Shown here piece by piece: positions 7,715-14,111 of a stretch of 16,506 nt of DNA. How positions within the stretch are numbered: the stretch's first letter is position 1; the number at the start of each line of letters is the position of its first letter. A model generated the notes under the pieces. It worked only from the letters and a program-made list of their open reading frames with translations, was not told where the DNA came from and made no database searches. The DNA lies in the NCBI GenBank assembly GCA_002084505.1, contig NBLK01000020.1:1-16506 (forward strand), given 5' to 3'. Source of the DNA: Rickettsiaceae bacterium 4572_127. GTDB lineage: Bacteria; Pseudomonadota; Alphaproteobacteria; Rs-D84; NBLK01. Both the position numbers and the translations under genes were made by a program.

Positions 7715-7919
7715 TATAACCTTTTCTAATTATCTTGTTATATTTTTTTACTTTCTTATAATCTTTTCTTTTACATTACATTGATATGCTTTTTAATTTT
7801 TTTATGTTCTTTTTCGTAATTTTAATTTCACTTTGTATTACAAACTAAAATTAAAACTACAAAAAATTCCTATAAAAATTCTTAAAAATCACATCACAAC
7901 CTAATTAGAAAAGGTTATA
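7715..7919 (-). mobile_element. MITE-like element, copy 2 (205 bp), between holB and tatD
   Basis: Both ends carry a perfect 18-bp inverted repeat: TATAACCTTTTCTAATTA at 7715-7732 and its complement at 7902-7919, beginning with TA at each outer edge. The interior has no transposase or credible ORF but contains a 45-nt hairpin (7816-7860) and is shared with the element at 8796-9095. Removing the element and one TA joins the flanks so that holB would read MLDLTC then TAA, overlapping tatD at ATGCTAA. This is consistent with insertion at a TA target, as used by IS630/Tc1-mariner-type transposases, but that family assignment is inference. The element now supplies the holB stop and probably the tatD ribosome binding site. 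Confidence 0.8.
7816..7860 (-). other. Internal hairpin of MITE copy 2
   Basis: A 45-nt near-palindrome running from GTAATTTTAA to TTAAAACTAC with a tiny central loop; outer T and A tracts extend the stem. Read as minus-strand RNA, two positions form G-U wobbles and only one clear mismatch remains. The orientation of the flanking tracts (T before, A after) does not fit an intrinsic terminator. Confidence 0.7.
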
Positions 7920-8793
7920 AATCCAACATCAAAAGAAGAGTTGTTTTTTGATCTAAATCATGCATTTTATAATTTTTCCAAAGCTCGTTTAACTCTTTAA
8001 TTTTATCAAAATCATTTTTATTTTGTAAAACATCAATGACTTCATTATATAAAAATTCCATATCATTTTTAGATAACTTCTTTTTCAAAAGGCTGTTAAT
8101 TTCAGTTGGAGTTTTTAACAACTTTTCGAAACTTTCAATTAGCTTTTTTTCTTCCAAAATTTTCTTCAACTTTCCAACAGAACCTTTGCTTTTTTTTAGT
8201 TCTTTTTCTGTTATTTTAGTATTTGAAAAATCAGCAATTTTCTGTACTTCATCATTAGATAATCGAGAAAAACGAATCAAACGACATCTAGACTTTATAG
8301 TTGGCAATATATTGTCTAAAGTATCAGCAATTAAAATAAAAATCGTATTTTCAGGAGGTTCTTCTAAAAGCTTCAAAAGTGCATTTGTAGCATTGCGATT
8401 CATTATATTTGCTGGGTTTATTAGAATAATTCTATTTTCATCTTTTTCAATTTTAACTCGTAATTTTTTTATTAAATTTCTAATTTGTTCAACATCAATT
8501 ATCTCTGATGTTTTTTCGGGATTTTTAGAAATTTTATGAAAATTCAAGCAGTTGTTTTCTATGATTTGCTTTATAATTTTATCATTTTTTTCAACGGAAA
8601 AATCTGTTGAAACCTGTTTATTCTTAGACAAAATAAATCTTGCAAATCTAATAGCAAAAGTCTCTTTTCCTATTCCTTTTTCGCCATAAAAAATCATTGA
8701 ATGTGGAAGAGTTTTATTTTGATAATCTTCAAACAATTCTTTTTCAATTTTAGAATGTCCTAGAAAAAAAGTATTTTGTATCGGCTCCAACAT
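7915..8793 (-). CDS. holB: DNA polymerase III subunit delta' (clamp loader, 292 aa)
   Basis: The clamp-loader subunit that, with delta and tau/gamma, opens the sliding clamp for replication. An AAA+ fold is visible: a P-loop-like GEKGIGKET (37-45), the block MNRNATNALLKLLEEPP (131-147) typical of delta'/DnaX proteins, and SRC (168-170) preceding the helical lid. The usual Walker B DExx is replaced by NPAN (126-129), and the cysteines of the zinc module of some homologues are absent. Both fit delta', which is normally ATPase-poor, rather than DnaX. The C-terminal collar region is short and Lys-rich. The stop codon lies inside the terminal repeat of the downstream MITE-like element, and another element lies directly upstream of its ATG. 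The current ribosome binding site (AGAAAGAA region) is weak and also element-derived. Confidence 0.9.
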   Translation of the reverse strand: MLEPIQNTFFLGHSKIEKELFEDYQNKTLPHSMIFYGEKGIGKETFAIRFARFILSKNKQVSTDFSVEKNDKIIKQIIENNCLNFHKISKNPEKTSEIIDVEQIRNLIKKLRVKIEKDENRIILINPANIMNRNATNALLKLLEEPPENTIFILIADTLDNILPTIKSRCRLIRFSRLSNDEVQKIADFSNTKITEKELKKSKGSVGKLKKILEEKKLIESFEKLLKTPTEINSLLKKKLSKNDMEFLYNEVIDVLQNKNDFDKIKELNELWKNYKMHDLDQKTTLLLMLDL

Positions 8794-8795
8794 TA

Positions 8796-9095
8796 TATAG
8801 TTCTTTCTGATTATCTTGTTATATTTTTTATTTTCTTATATAGTAAAACTAAATAGTAATTAAACAAATTTTAAGAAGATTTTTGAATGATTTTCAATCG
8901 GTTTCAGTGGAATTGGGTATGACCCATTTTCACTTAAATTCCTTTTTGGGCTTTGCATTGATATGCTTTTTAATTTTTTTATGTTCTTTTTGTAGTTTTA
9001 ATCTTACTTGGTATTACCAAATAAGGTTAAAACTACAAAAAAATCCTATAAAAATTCTCAAAAATCACATCACAACCTAATTAGAAAAAACTATA
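8796..9095 (-). mobile_element. MITE-like element, copy 1 (300 bp), between the carboxypeptidase gene and holB
   Basis: Terminal inverted repeats TATAGTTCTTTCTGATTA (8796-8813) and the complement of TATAGTTTTTTCTAATTA (9078-9095) match at 16 of 18 positions, with TA at each outer edge. The left part (to about 8840) and right part (from about 8957) match copy 2 at 7715-7919; about 115 nt in between are absent from copy 2. Removing the element and one TA leaves the carboxypeptidase C-terminus unchanged and restores a TAATG stop/start overlap with holB. The carboxypeptidase stop (TAG at 9091-9093) is now inside the element. The 45-nt hairpin lies at 8992-9036. No transposase is encoded. Confidence 0.8.
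8992..9036 (-). other. Internal hairpin of MITE copy 1
   Basis: A 45-nt near-perfect palindrome from GTAGTTTTAA to TTAAAACTAC, extendable by five T-A pairs on the outside. Compared with 7816-7860, stem pairs 12:34 (C-G versus T-A) and 19:27 (G-C versus T-A) changed on both arms, which keeps pairing. This suggests the structure itself is maintained. Confidence 0.75.
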
Positions 9096-10269
9096 AAAAT
9101 CTCTTAATTAAAATTTTCAAATTCTCAAATAATCTAAGCCCAAATGAAATTCTTTTTATGTCTTCCAATGCAATTAAATCATATTCCAGAACTTCTTTTT
9201 TTTCTACAAAAATTTTAATTTTTCCAAGTTTTTGTCCTTGTTTAATAGGGGAAATTATTGGTGTTTTATAAATTGCCTTAATTTCAATCTTATCATTATT
9301 TTCCTTCGGCATAATCAAAGACACATTATCATTTACACCAACTTTTGCAGTATCTTTTTTTCCAAACCAAACAGGAATTTCTAAAATCTTTTCGTTTTTT
9401 TTGTAAAAAGTCTGTTGTTGAAAATTCTCAAATCCATAGTCTAAAAGTCGCCCCGCTTCCTTTGCTCTTTCTCGATTTGCCGAATTTCTACCTAGTCGCA
9501 AAACCAACCCATTTATAACGGCTATCAAACGAAAATCTTTTTTTTTCGCCGATGCGACGAGTGCATATCCACCTTTTTCCGTATGCCCAGTTTTGATTCC
9601 GTCGGCACCTCTATATGTCCACAAAAGTTTATTTCGATTCCACATTGCGAACTCGTATTCTTTTTTTTCTTCTTCGGAATACCCATCATAATCAAAGTAT
9701 TTTTCTTTTAACATTTTGTAGTATTTTGGAAAAGATTTCATGAAAATCTTAGACAATTTCGCAACATCATAGACAGACATTAAATGCCCATCTTCCGCCA
9801 TTCCAGTTGGATTTGTAAAACTGGAATTTCGCAATCCAAGTTTTTTTGCGGTCAGATTCATCCGCTCAATAAACTTCTCAATACTACCTTCAAGTCCTTC
9901 TGCCACAGTGCGACAAGCATCTCCACCAGACATAATCATCATGCCTTTATATAGATCAATCGCTGAAACATTTTGTCCTGATTTTAGATACATTGCTGAC
10001 TCACCTGAGTCAAAATCATATGCCGATTTTTCCGAAACTTTGAATTTTGTCGTCGGCTTAATTTTTTGATTTTGGATGTCTTCTAGCAAAATATAACTTG
10101 TCATTAATTTGCTCATTGAAGAAGGAGGAACAGGCTTAAACGACTCTTTTTTATATAAAATCTGCCCAGTATTAGCATCGATTAGAACCGCATATTTTGC
10201 TCGTAAATTAAAATCCGCAGAAATAAAAGCTGGTAAAAACATCAAAAATAATACAAAAAATTTATACAT
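9091..10269 (-). CDS. D-alanyl-D-alanine carboxypeptidase, peptidase family S11 (DacA-like, 392 aa)
   Basis: An exported penicillin-binding protein that would trim the terminal D-Ala from peptidoglycan stem peptides. A signal peptide covers residues 1-18 (cleavage likely after FISA). The catalytic motifs are SMSK (S51 and K54, the SxxK serine and lysine), SGG at 114-116 where most relatives have SGN, and KTG (226-228) in DGIKTGHTEKGGYAL. A C-terminal beta domain (about 285-370) is followed by an amphipathic tail, SFGLRLFENLKILIKRFL, which probably anchors it to the membrane as in PBP5. Its ATG lies one base after the trxB stop. Its TAG stop is provided by the MITE-like element, though excision would leave the same protein. 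The Gly in the second motif is unusual. Confidence 0.93.
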   Translation of the reverse strand: MYKFFVLFLMFLPAFISADFNLRAKYAVLIDANTGQILYKKESFKPVPPSSMSKLMTSYILLEDIQNQKIKPTTKFKVSEKSAYDFDSGESAMYLKSGQNVSAIDLYKGMMIMSGGDACRTVAEGLEGSIEKFIERMNLTAKKLGLRNSSFTNPTGMAEDGHLMSVYDVAKLSKIFMKSFPKYYKMLKEKYFDYDGYSEEEKKEYEFAMWNRNKLLWTYRGADGIKTGHTEKGGYALVASAKKKDFRLIAVINGLVLRLGRNSANRERAKEAGRLLDYGFENFQQQTFYKKNEKILEIPVWFGKKDTAKVGVNDNVSLIMPKENNDKIEIKAIYKTPIISPIKQGQKLGKIKIFVEKKEVLEYDLIALEDIKRISFGLRLFENLKILIKRFL

Positions 10270-10270
10270 T

Positions 10271-11158
10271 CTACTCTTTCAAACTATGTAAATAATGCTC
10301 TGCTTCTAGCCCCGCCGACGCACCAGTTCCCGCAGAAATAACAACTTGTTGAAACATATTCGCCGTAATATCGCCCGCTACAAAAATTCCTTTTTTATTC
10401 GTAGCCGTAGAAACTCCCTGTGTTTTCACAAATCCCCACTTATTTAATTCGATAAAATCTTTTAGAAATTCCGTATTTGGAAGCACTCCAATAGCCACAA
10501 AAAGCCCATCAATTTCAATTTCAGAAGTAGAATTCGTTTTATTATTCACGACTGTAATTTTTTCTAAAAACCTTGTTCCTTTTGCCTCCTGCAATTCAGT
10601 ATTTAGAATCACTTCAACATTTTCCAATTTAGACACTTTTTCTTGCGTAATCGCCTCAGCAGTTAGCTTATCTCTCCTATTTAAAATATAAACTTTTTTG
10701 CAAATTTTAGACAAATAAAGTGCTTCGTAAAGTGCAGTATTTCCACCACCAATAATTGCTACTGATTTATTTTTATAGAAAAAACCATCGCAAACGGCAC
10801 AAGCAGAAATTCCTTTTCCAAAAAATTCTTTCATTCCTTTTGCATTTAGTGGTCTTGGTCGAGTTCCTGTCGCTATAATCACCGTTTTAGCTTTAATTTC
10901 TTTTTTAGATTTTGTATGAAGAGTATAACTTCCTTCTTCACCTGAAATTTTTTCGACTGTTTCATTAGCAAATTCTGCTCCAAGTCGAAGAGCCTGATTC
11001 TCCATGGCATCAGTTAATTGAGTACAAGGAATCGCATCGACAAAACCGGGATAATTTTCAATTTCATGAGACTGAGTTAGAGAACCGCCTTTAACCGAAG
11101 CATAAATCCCAGCTGACATTCCTGCAATCCCACCACCTATTATTACAATTTCTCTCAT
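10271..11158 (-). CDS. trxB: Thioredoxin reductase-like flavoprotein with a shortened FAD domain (295 aa)
   Basis: A low-molecular-weight thioredoxin reductase family member that would pass electrons to thioredoxin through FAD and a redox disulfide. Motifs: N-terminal VIIGGGIAGMSAGIYASVK (5-23); GGSLTQSHEIENYPGF (24-39); ATGTRPRP (96-103); the active-site pair C120-A-V-C123; a second nucleotide fold GGGNTALYEA (137-146); and GDITANMFQQ (262-271). About a dozen residues are missing between YASVK and GGSLT, where relatives carry the second beta strand of the FAD fold. The NADPH-phosphate motif HRRxxxR reads NRRDKLT (160-166), so NADPH use is doubtful. I chose ATG 11158 because AAGGAG lies five bases upstream; a 19-residue extension to 11215 is unconvincing. 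The next gene starts one base after its stop. Confidence 0.88.
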   Translation of the reverse strand: MREIVIIGGGIAGMSAGIYASVKGGSLTQSHEIENYPGFVDAIPCTQLTDAMENQALRLGAEFANETVEKISGEEGSYTLHTKSKKEIKAKTVIIATGTRPRPLNAKGMKEFFGKGISACAVCDGFFYKNKSVAIIGGGNTALYEALYLSKICKKVYILNRRDKLTAEAITQEKVSKLENVEVILNTELQEAKGTRFLEKITVVNNKTNSTSEIEIDGLFVAIGVLPNTEFLKDFIELNKWGFVKTQGVSTATNKKGIFVAGDITANMFQQVVISAGTGASAGLEAEHYLHSLKE

Positions 11159-11163
11159 ATCAT

Positions 11164-11169
11164 CTCCTT
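11164..11169 (-). promoter_or_regulatory. Ribosome binding site that fixes the trxB start
   Basis: AAGGAG on the minus strand lies five bases before ATG 11158 and favours that start over the upstream in-frame ATG at 11215. Confidence 0.8.
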
Positions 11170-11262
11170 TATTTTTCATAATTACGATTATATTGGAAAT
11201 TAAACTAAGAATCAAGTTTATTTATTTTAGGTTCAATTCCATTTTACATGTGTTTTTAACAA

Positions 11263-11310
11263 TACCCCTCACCCGAGCTTCGCTCGACCTCTCCCGCAAG
11301 GGGAGAGGCG
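11263..11310 (+). repeat. GC-rich double-hairpin repeat, copy 1
   Basis: This repeat is far richer in GC than its surroundings. It contains ACCCCTCACCC, then a small hairpin GAGC-TTC-GCTC, then a strong hairpin CCTCTCCC-GCAA-GGGGAGAGG whose loop is of GNRA type. A near-identical copy is at 16387-16431 and an inverted copy at 11418-11456. Such palindromic repeats are often scattered between genes; no function is assigned here. Confidence 0.9.
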
Positions 11311-11317
11311 GAACTTT

Positions 11318-11351
11318 GGACTTTTGATTTTTTTGGACTTTTGATTTTCTT
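11318..11351. repeat. Two tandem 17-nt units plus a tail shared with the right-end repeat
   Basis: The unit starting GGACTTTTGATTTT occurs at 11318-11334 and again from 11335. The second unit and the bases after it (to about 11372) resemble 16441-16472, so the AT-rich tail is part of the dispersed repeat, not only its GC-rich head. Confidence 0.7.
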
Positions 11352-11417
11352 TTCATCTTTATATTTATTTTTGCAAGGATTAGATTTTAAAAAAATGTAG
11401 AACATTTATAATTTCGT

Positions 11418-11456
11418 CGCCTCTCCCCTTGCGGGAGAGGGACAGGGTGAGGGGTA
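11418..11456 (-). repeat. GC-rich repeat, inverted copy lacking the small hairpin
   Basis: This is the reverse complement of the repeat at 11263-11310, but the GAGCTTCGCTC hairpin is replaced by a four-base piece (GACA on the + strand). With the first copy it forms a large inverted repeat with a spacer of about 107 nt in the trxB-fmt gap. The remaining bases of the 11159-11516 gap are AT-rich and show no gene. Confidence 0.9.
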
Positions 11457-11516
11457 AAAAAACACATATAGTCTGGAAAAGAGCCTTATTTTAATCTTTT
11501 TTGTGAGAAATAAACT

Positions 11517-12365
11517 TTAAGACAACCGCCCTGATAGTGAAAAGCCTTTTAGAAAATCTTTTCGTGGCATTGCTTTTTTTCCAGACTTTGTTCCTATCTT
11601 TTCTTCTGTTTTTTCGTCTATAATTTTAGATTTTTTCACTTTAATCTGTTCACCTTCATAATTAAAAATCGCTCCTTTTGGAGACAAAGCACGAATCTGA
11701 TTGTAAATATCTGTTGCTGTTTTTTTCCAATTAATTTCAAAGTCTTTTTTAATCAATTTATGAGCATAAATTGTTCCTTCTTCAATCTGTTTTTTTCCTT
11801 TGATAGTTTTATAATTATCTAAGTATTGAAGAACTAAATTCGCTCCGATTATACTCAAAATATCATGTAAATTTTCAGCAATATCATCAGGAATTATCGG
11901 CACACTTTCTTCTAAATAAATCTCGCCTGTATCTAGCCCTTTTTCAACTTTCATAATACAAATTCCAGTTTCAGAATCGCCCGCCATAATAGCTCTGCGG
12001 ATTGGATCCGCACCTCTCCAACGAGGCAAAAGCGAGGCATGTATATTCACAGTATTTATCTTTGGAGCCTCAAAAATCGCAGGTGGTAAAATCAATCCAT
12101 AGGCAACCACAACAGCAAAATCCGCATTGTGATTTTGGAAAGTTTTTATGTCATTTTCCTCCTTAAAATTCTTTGGAGTAAAAACAGAAATTCCGAGTTC
12201 TTCAGCCTTAATATGAACTGGGCTTTTTTGTAGTTTCTGCCCACGACCTTTTGGACGAGGCGGTTGAGTATAAACTGCTACGATTTCGTGTTTTTTAGAG
12301 ATGTTTTCTAATGCAGGAACAGCAAAATCTGGTGTCCCCATAAAGATTATTTTTTGCTTAACCAT
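11517..12365 (-). CDS. fmt: Methionyl-tRNA formyltransferase with a shortened C-terminal domain (282 aa)
   Basis: Formylates initiator Met-tRNA using 10-formyl-tetrahydrofolate. The catalytic domain is complete: IIFMGTPDFAVPALE (6-20), the RPKGRGQKL loop (37-45), NIHASLLPRWRGADPI (107-122) with catalytic N107 and H109, and D145 in EKGLDTGEI. The C-terminal tRNA-binding domain is abnormal. After IIDEKTEEKIGTK (248-260) it passes straight to SGKKAMPRKDFLKGF (261-275). Relatives carry roughly 20-25 residues between these two blocks, including a GDG-containing strand. Total length is 282 against about 310-315 usual. The frame is intact, so this is an in-frame loss and not a frameshift. It overlaps def by eight bases, the classic def-fmt pair that prepares and then removes formyl-Met. 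Confidence 0.92.
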   Translation of the reverse strand: MVKQKIIFMGTPDFAVPALENISKKHEIVAVYTQPPRPKGRGQKLQKSPVHIKAEELGISVFTPKNFKEENDIKTFQNHNADFAVVVAYGLILPPAIFEAPKINTVNIHASLLPRWRGADPIRRAIMAGDSETGICIMKVEKGLDTGEIYLEESVPIIPDDIAENLHDILSIIGANLVLQYLDNYKTIKGKKQIEEGTIYAHKLIKKDFEINWKKTATDIYNQIRALSPKGAIFNYEGEQIKVKKSKIIDEKTEEKIGTKSGKKAMPRKDFLKGFSLSGRLS

Positions 12366-12873
12366 ATTTTTTTTCCAATGCTTTTAGTTTTCCAGAAATG
12401 AGTTTTCTTCGTAAAGAAGATAAATGATCTATAAATAATTTTCCGTCTAAATGATCTATTTCATGCTGAATAACACGAGATAAAAATCCGTCAGCTTCTA
12501 GTTTTTGTAATTTTCCATCGCGATCGGTATACTCAACTTTGCAAGCAACAGAACGAATAACAGGAGCATAAATTTCAGGGATTGAAAAACACCCTTCTTC
12601 GTATTCACATTTATCTGCAGAAAAATGAGTGATTTTAGGATTTATCATAAAAATTGGATTGCGATTTTCTTTTTCACGAGCCTCGGGATCAACAATTAGC
12701 AATCGTTTTAGAACTCCAATTTGCGGAGCTGCGATTCCAACTCCACCTTTTCCATTCGCGACATACATTAAAGCTAGCATTTCATCTAGCATTTTCAAAA
12801 CCGCAGGAGTAATTTCTTTAACTTTCTTCGCAACCTGCCGTAAAACTGAATTTGGATAATAACTTAGTTTCAT
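12358..12873 (-). CDS. def: Peptide deformylase (171 aa)
   Basis: Removes the N-terminal formyl group from nascent proteins. The three metal-site motifs are present: GVGIAAPQIG (44-53), EGCFSIPE (93-100) with metal-ligand C95, and QHEIDHLDG (136-144) with H137, catalytic E138 and H141. Length and layout are those of ordinary bacterial enzymes. The stop overlaps the fmt start by eight bases. No clear Shine-Dalgarno sequence precedes the ATG; instead a tiny ATG-AAA-AAA-TAA frame lies four bases upstream of it. The 47-nt gap to the preceding gene holds no other visible feature. Confidence 0.96.
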   Translation of the reverse strand: MKLSYYPNSVLRQVAKKVKEITPAVLKMLDEMLALMYVANGKGGVGIAAPQIGVLKRLLIVDPEAREKENRNPIFMINPKITHFSADKCEYEEGCFSIPEIYAPVIRSVACKVEYTDRDGKLQKLEADGFLSRVIQHEIDHLDGKLFIDHLSSLRRKLISGKLKALEKKYG

Positions 12874-12920
12874 TTTTTTATTTTTTCATTGTAATATTTT
12901 TCCACCGTAAATCAAAGTAT

Positions 12921-13358
12921 TTAATATGTATATTTTGCATCAATACTTGCTCCTACATATAAATCTTTTGAATCGTTAAAAACTATTCTTTTTTCTAGTA
13001 AAGTGTAAAAACCATCCTTAGGATTTATTCCTGTTGCCATTGGTTCTGTTAATCCATCATAAAATAAAATCAAACTATCTGCAATTGGAGTCTGTGCTAA
13101 ATCAATATACCCATTAGTAATATCAGCATTTGTTATTTTAAAGCTTTCTGTTTTATGTTTATTATTATGTTTATTATTATAATAATTATTAGTGATTTGA
13201 TTATTTGTATTTCCATCTCCATTTATATTTATAGATTTTTTTCCCGGATTTTCAATTTTCTTTCCATTTAATTTTATTTTTATATTAAAAAGATTCTTAA
13301 TCGCCTTTATATCAATTGTTTTTATAAAATCCAGAAAATCTTTAATAATCATTTTCAT
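12921..13358 (-). CDS. Unrecognised Asn-rich protein with a beta-rich C-terminal domain (145 aa)
   Basis: I do not recognise this gene. The N-terminal third is helical and Lys/Ile-rich. A low-complexity Asn/Lys stretch follows (about 42-68), starting SININGDGNTNNQITNNYY, a pattern seen in otherwise unrelated proteins as an INGDxN-type linker. The C-terminal part (about 73-145) contains ITNGYIDLAQTPIADSLIL, FYDGLTEP and a final ASIDAKYTY. This alternation resembles small beta-sandwich domains found in phage tail or fibre proteins (LxxTPxxxSxxVYxNGL ... YxY). That resemblance is by eye only. There is no signal peptide. AAGG lies six bases before the ATG. It lies 15 nt after the coiled-coil membrane gene and is probably cotranscribed with it. 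Confidence 0.65.
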   Translation of the reverse strand: MKMIIKDFLDFIKTIDIKAIKNLFNIKIKLNGKKIENPGKKSININGDGNTNNQITNNYYNNKHNNKHKTESFKITNADITNGYIDLAQTPIADSLILFYDGLTEPMATGINPKDGFYTLLEKRIVFNDSKDLYVGASIDAKYTY

Positions 13359-13373
13359 AGCAACCTTCTATTT

Positions 13374-14111
13374 TTATTTCTTTTTCTTAACAGCTTTTCC
13401 GACTAATTTAGCAGAGCCGAGAGTTGTTTTTCCTAATAAAATCAAGACAAACAGGATTATATTTTTCACGATTAGGAAAATACTCCCTATCAAAACAAAC
13501 AATGAAATAATAGCAATCAACAGTAAATCCCAATGTTTTTTCACTGCATAAGTCGTAGCCGAAATAATATCCGCTTTAACTTGTCGTTCAATTGCATCAA
13601 CATCAACAATTTTTCCCAATTGAGCTTTTAGACGATCTTCCTCTGCTTTCACAGCATTCTTCAGGCGATCTTCTTCTGATTTTGCTTTATTGCGAAGTTT
13701 TTTCTCTTGTGCTTTTACTTTTTCTTTAGCTTCATTTTTTATATCACTAACAGATTTTTTTCCTGTCGCCAATCCAAATAAATTTCCAACACTTAGCATT
13801 CCTTTTCCTTGTGAAACTAAATCTTTTCCACTTTGCTTAGCAGAATTTTTCAAAGCATCCCGACTTGCATAAGCAGAATTTTTTAAGTTACGAATTGATT
13901 GTTTCGCCTGAGATTTTGCTCGCCCAACTGCCTTTTTTGCTTCCGCCTGCACATGATCAACTGTCTTTTTTATAGTTTTGAACAATGCAACTTTTGTAAT
14001 TGCTACATATTTTTCTCCAAAATCTTTTCCGTAAGTATATGCTCCATAGCCAGCAACAGCCCCTAAAATTACATAGCCTATTAAATTTCTAATGCGAATT
14101 AATTGTTTCAT
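13374..14111 (-). CDS. Membrane protein with a long Lys/Ala-rich coiled coil (245 aa)
   Basis: Unrecognised. A transmembrane helix at about residues 9-27 (NLIGYVILGAVAGYGAYTYG) is followed by an Ala/Lys/Glu/Ser-rich helical region (about 50-170). This includes repeated blocks such as KAKSEEDRLKNAV and KAEEDRLKAQL. A C-terminal hydrophobic zone (about 193-230) is large enough for two helices and ends in KKKK. Both ends are thus membrane-embedded, with a coiled coil between them. The ATG overlaps the upstream stop as ATGA, and AAGGAG sits inside the preceding gene, so coupled translation is likely. Its partners are probably the neighbouring small genes. A structural or envelope role is a guess. 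Confidence 0.75.
   Translation of the reverse strand: MKQLIRIRNLIGYVILGAVAGYGAYTYGKDFGEKYVAITKVALFKTIKKTVDHVQAEAKKAVGRAKSQAKQSIRNLKNSAYASRDALKNSAKQSGKDLVSQGKGMLSVGNLFGLATGKKSVSDIKNEAKEKVKAQEKKLRNKAKSEEDRLKNAVKAEEDRLKAQLGKIVDVDAIERQVKADIISATTYAVKKHWDLLLIAIISLFVLIGSIFLIVKNIILFVLILLGKTTLGSAKLVGKAVKKKK

Noticed and set aside
7816..7860. The element hairpin as an intrinsic terminator
   Set aside because: On both strands the stem is preceded by T and followed by A, the reverse of a terminator's U-tract, and genes on either side are in one operon direction.
8883..9271. Two plus-strand ORFs of 65 and 87 codons across the element at 8796-9095 and the carboxypeptidase end
   Set aside because: They lie in non-coding repeat DNA or antisense to a clear gene, lack ribosome binding sites, and the shared part is not maintained as a reading frame in the other element copy.
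11159..11215. A 19-residue N-terminal extension of TrxB
   Set aside because: The flavin-binding motif begins directly after the inner ATG, which has an ideal ribosome binding site; the extension resembles no part of the family.
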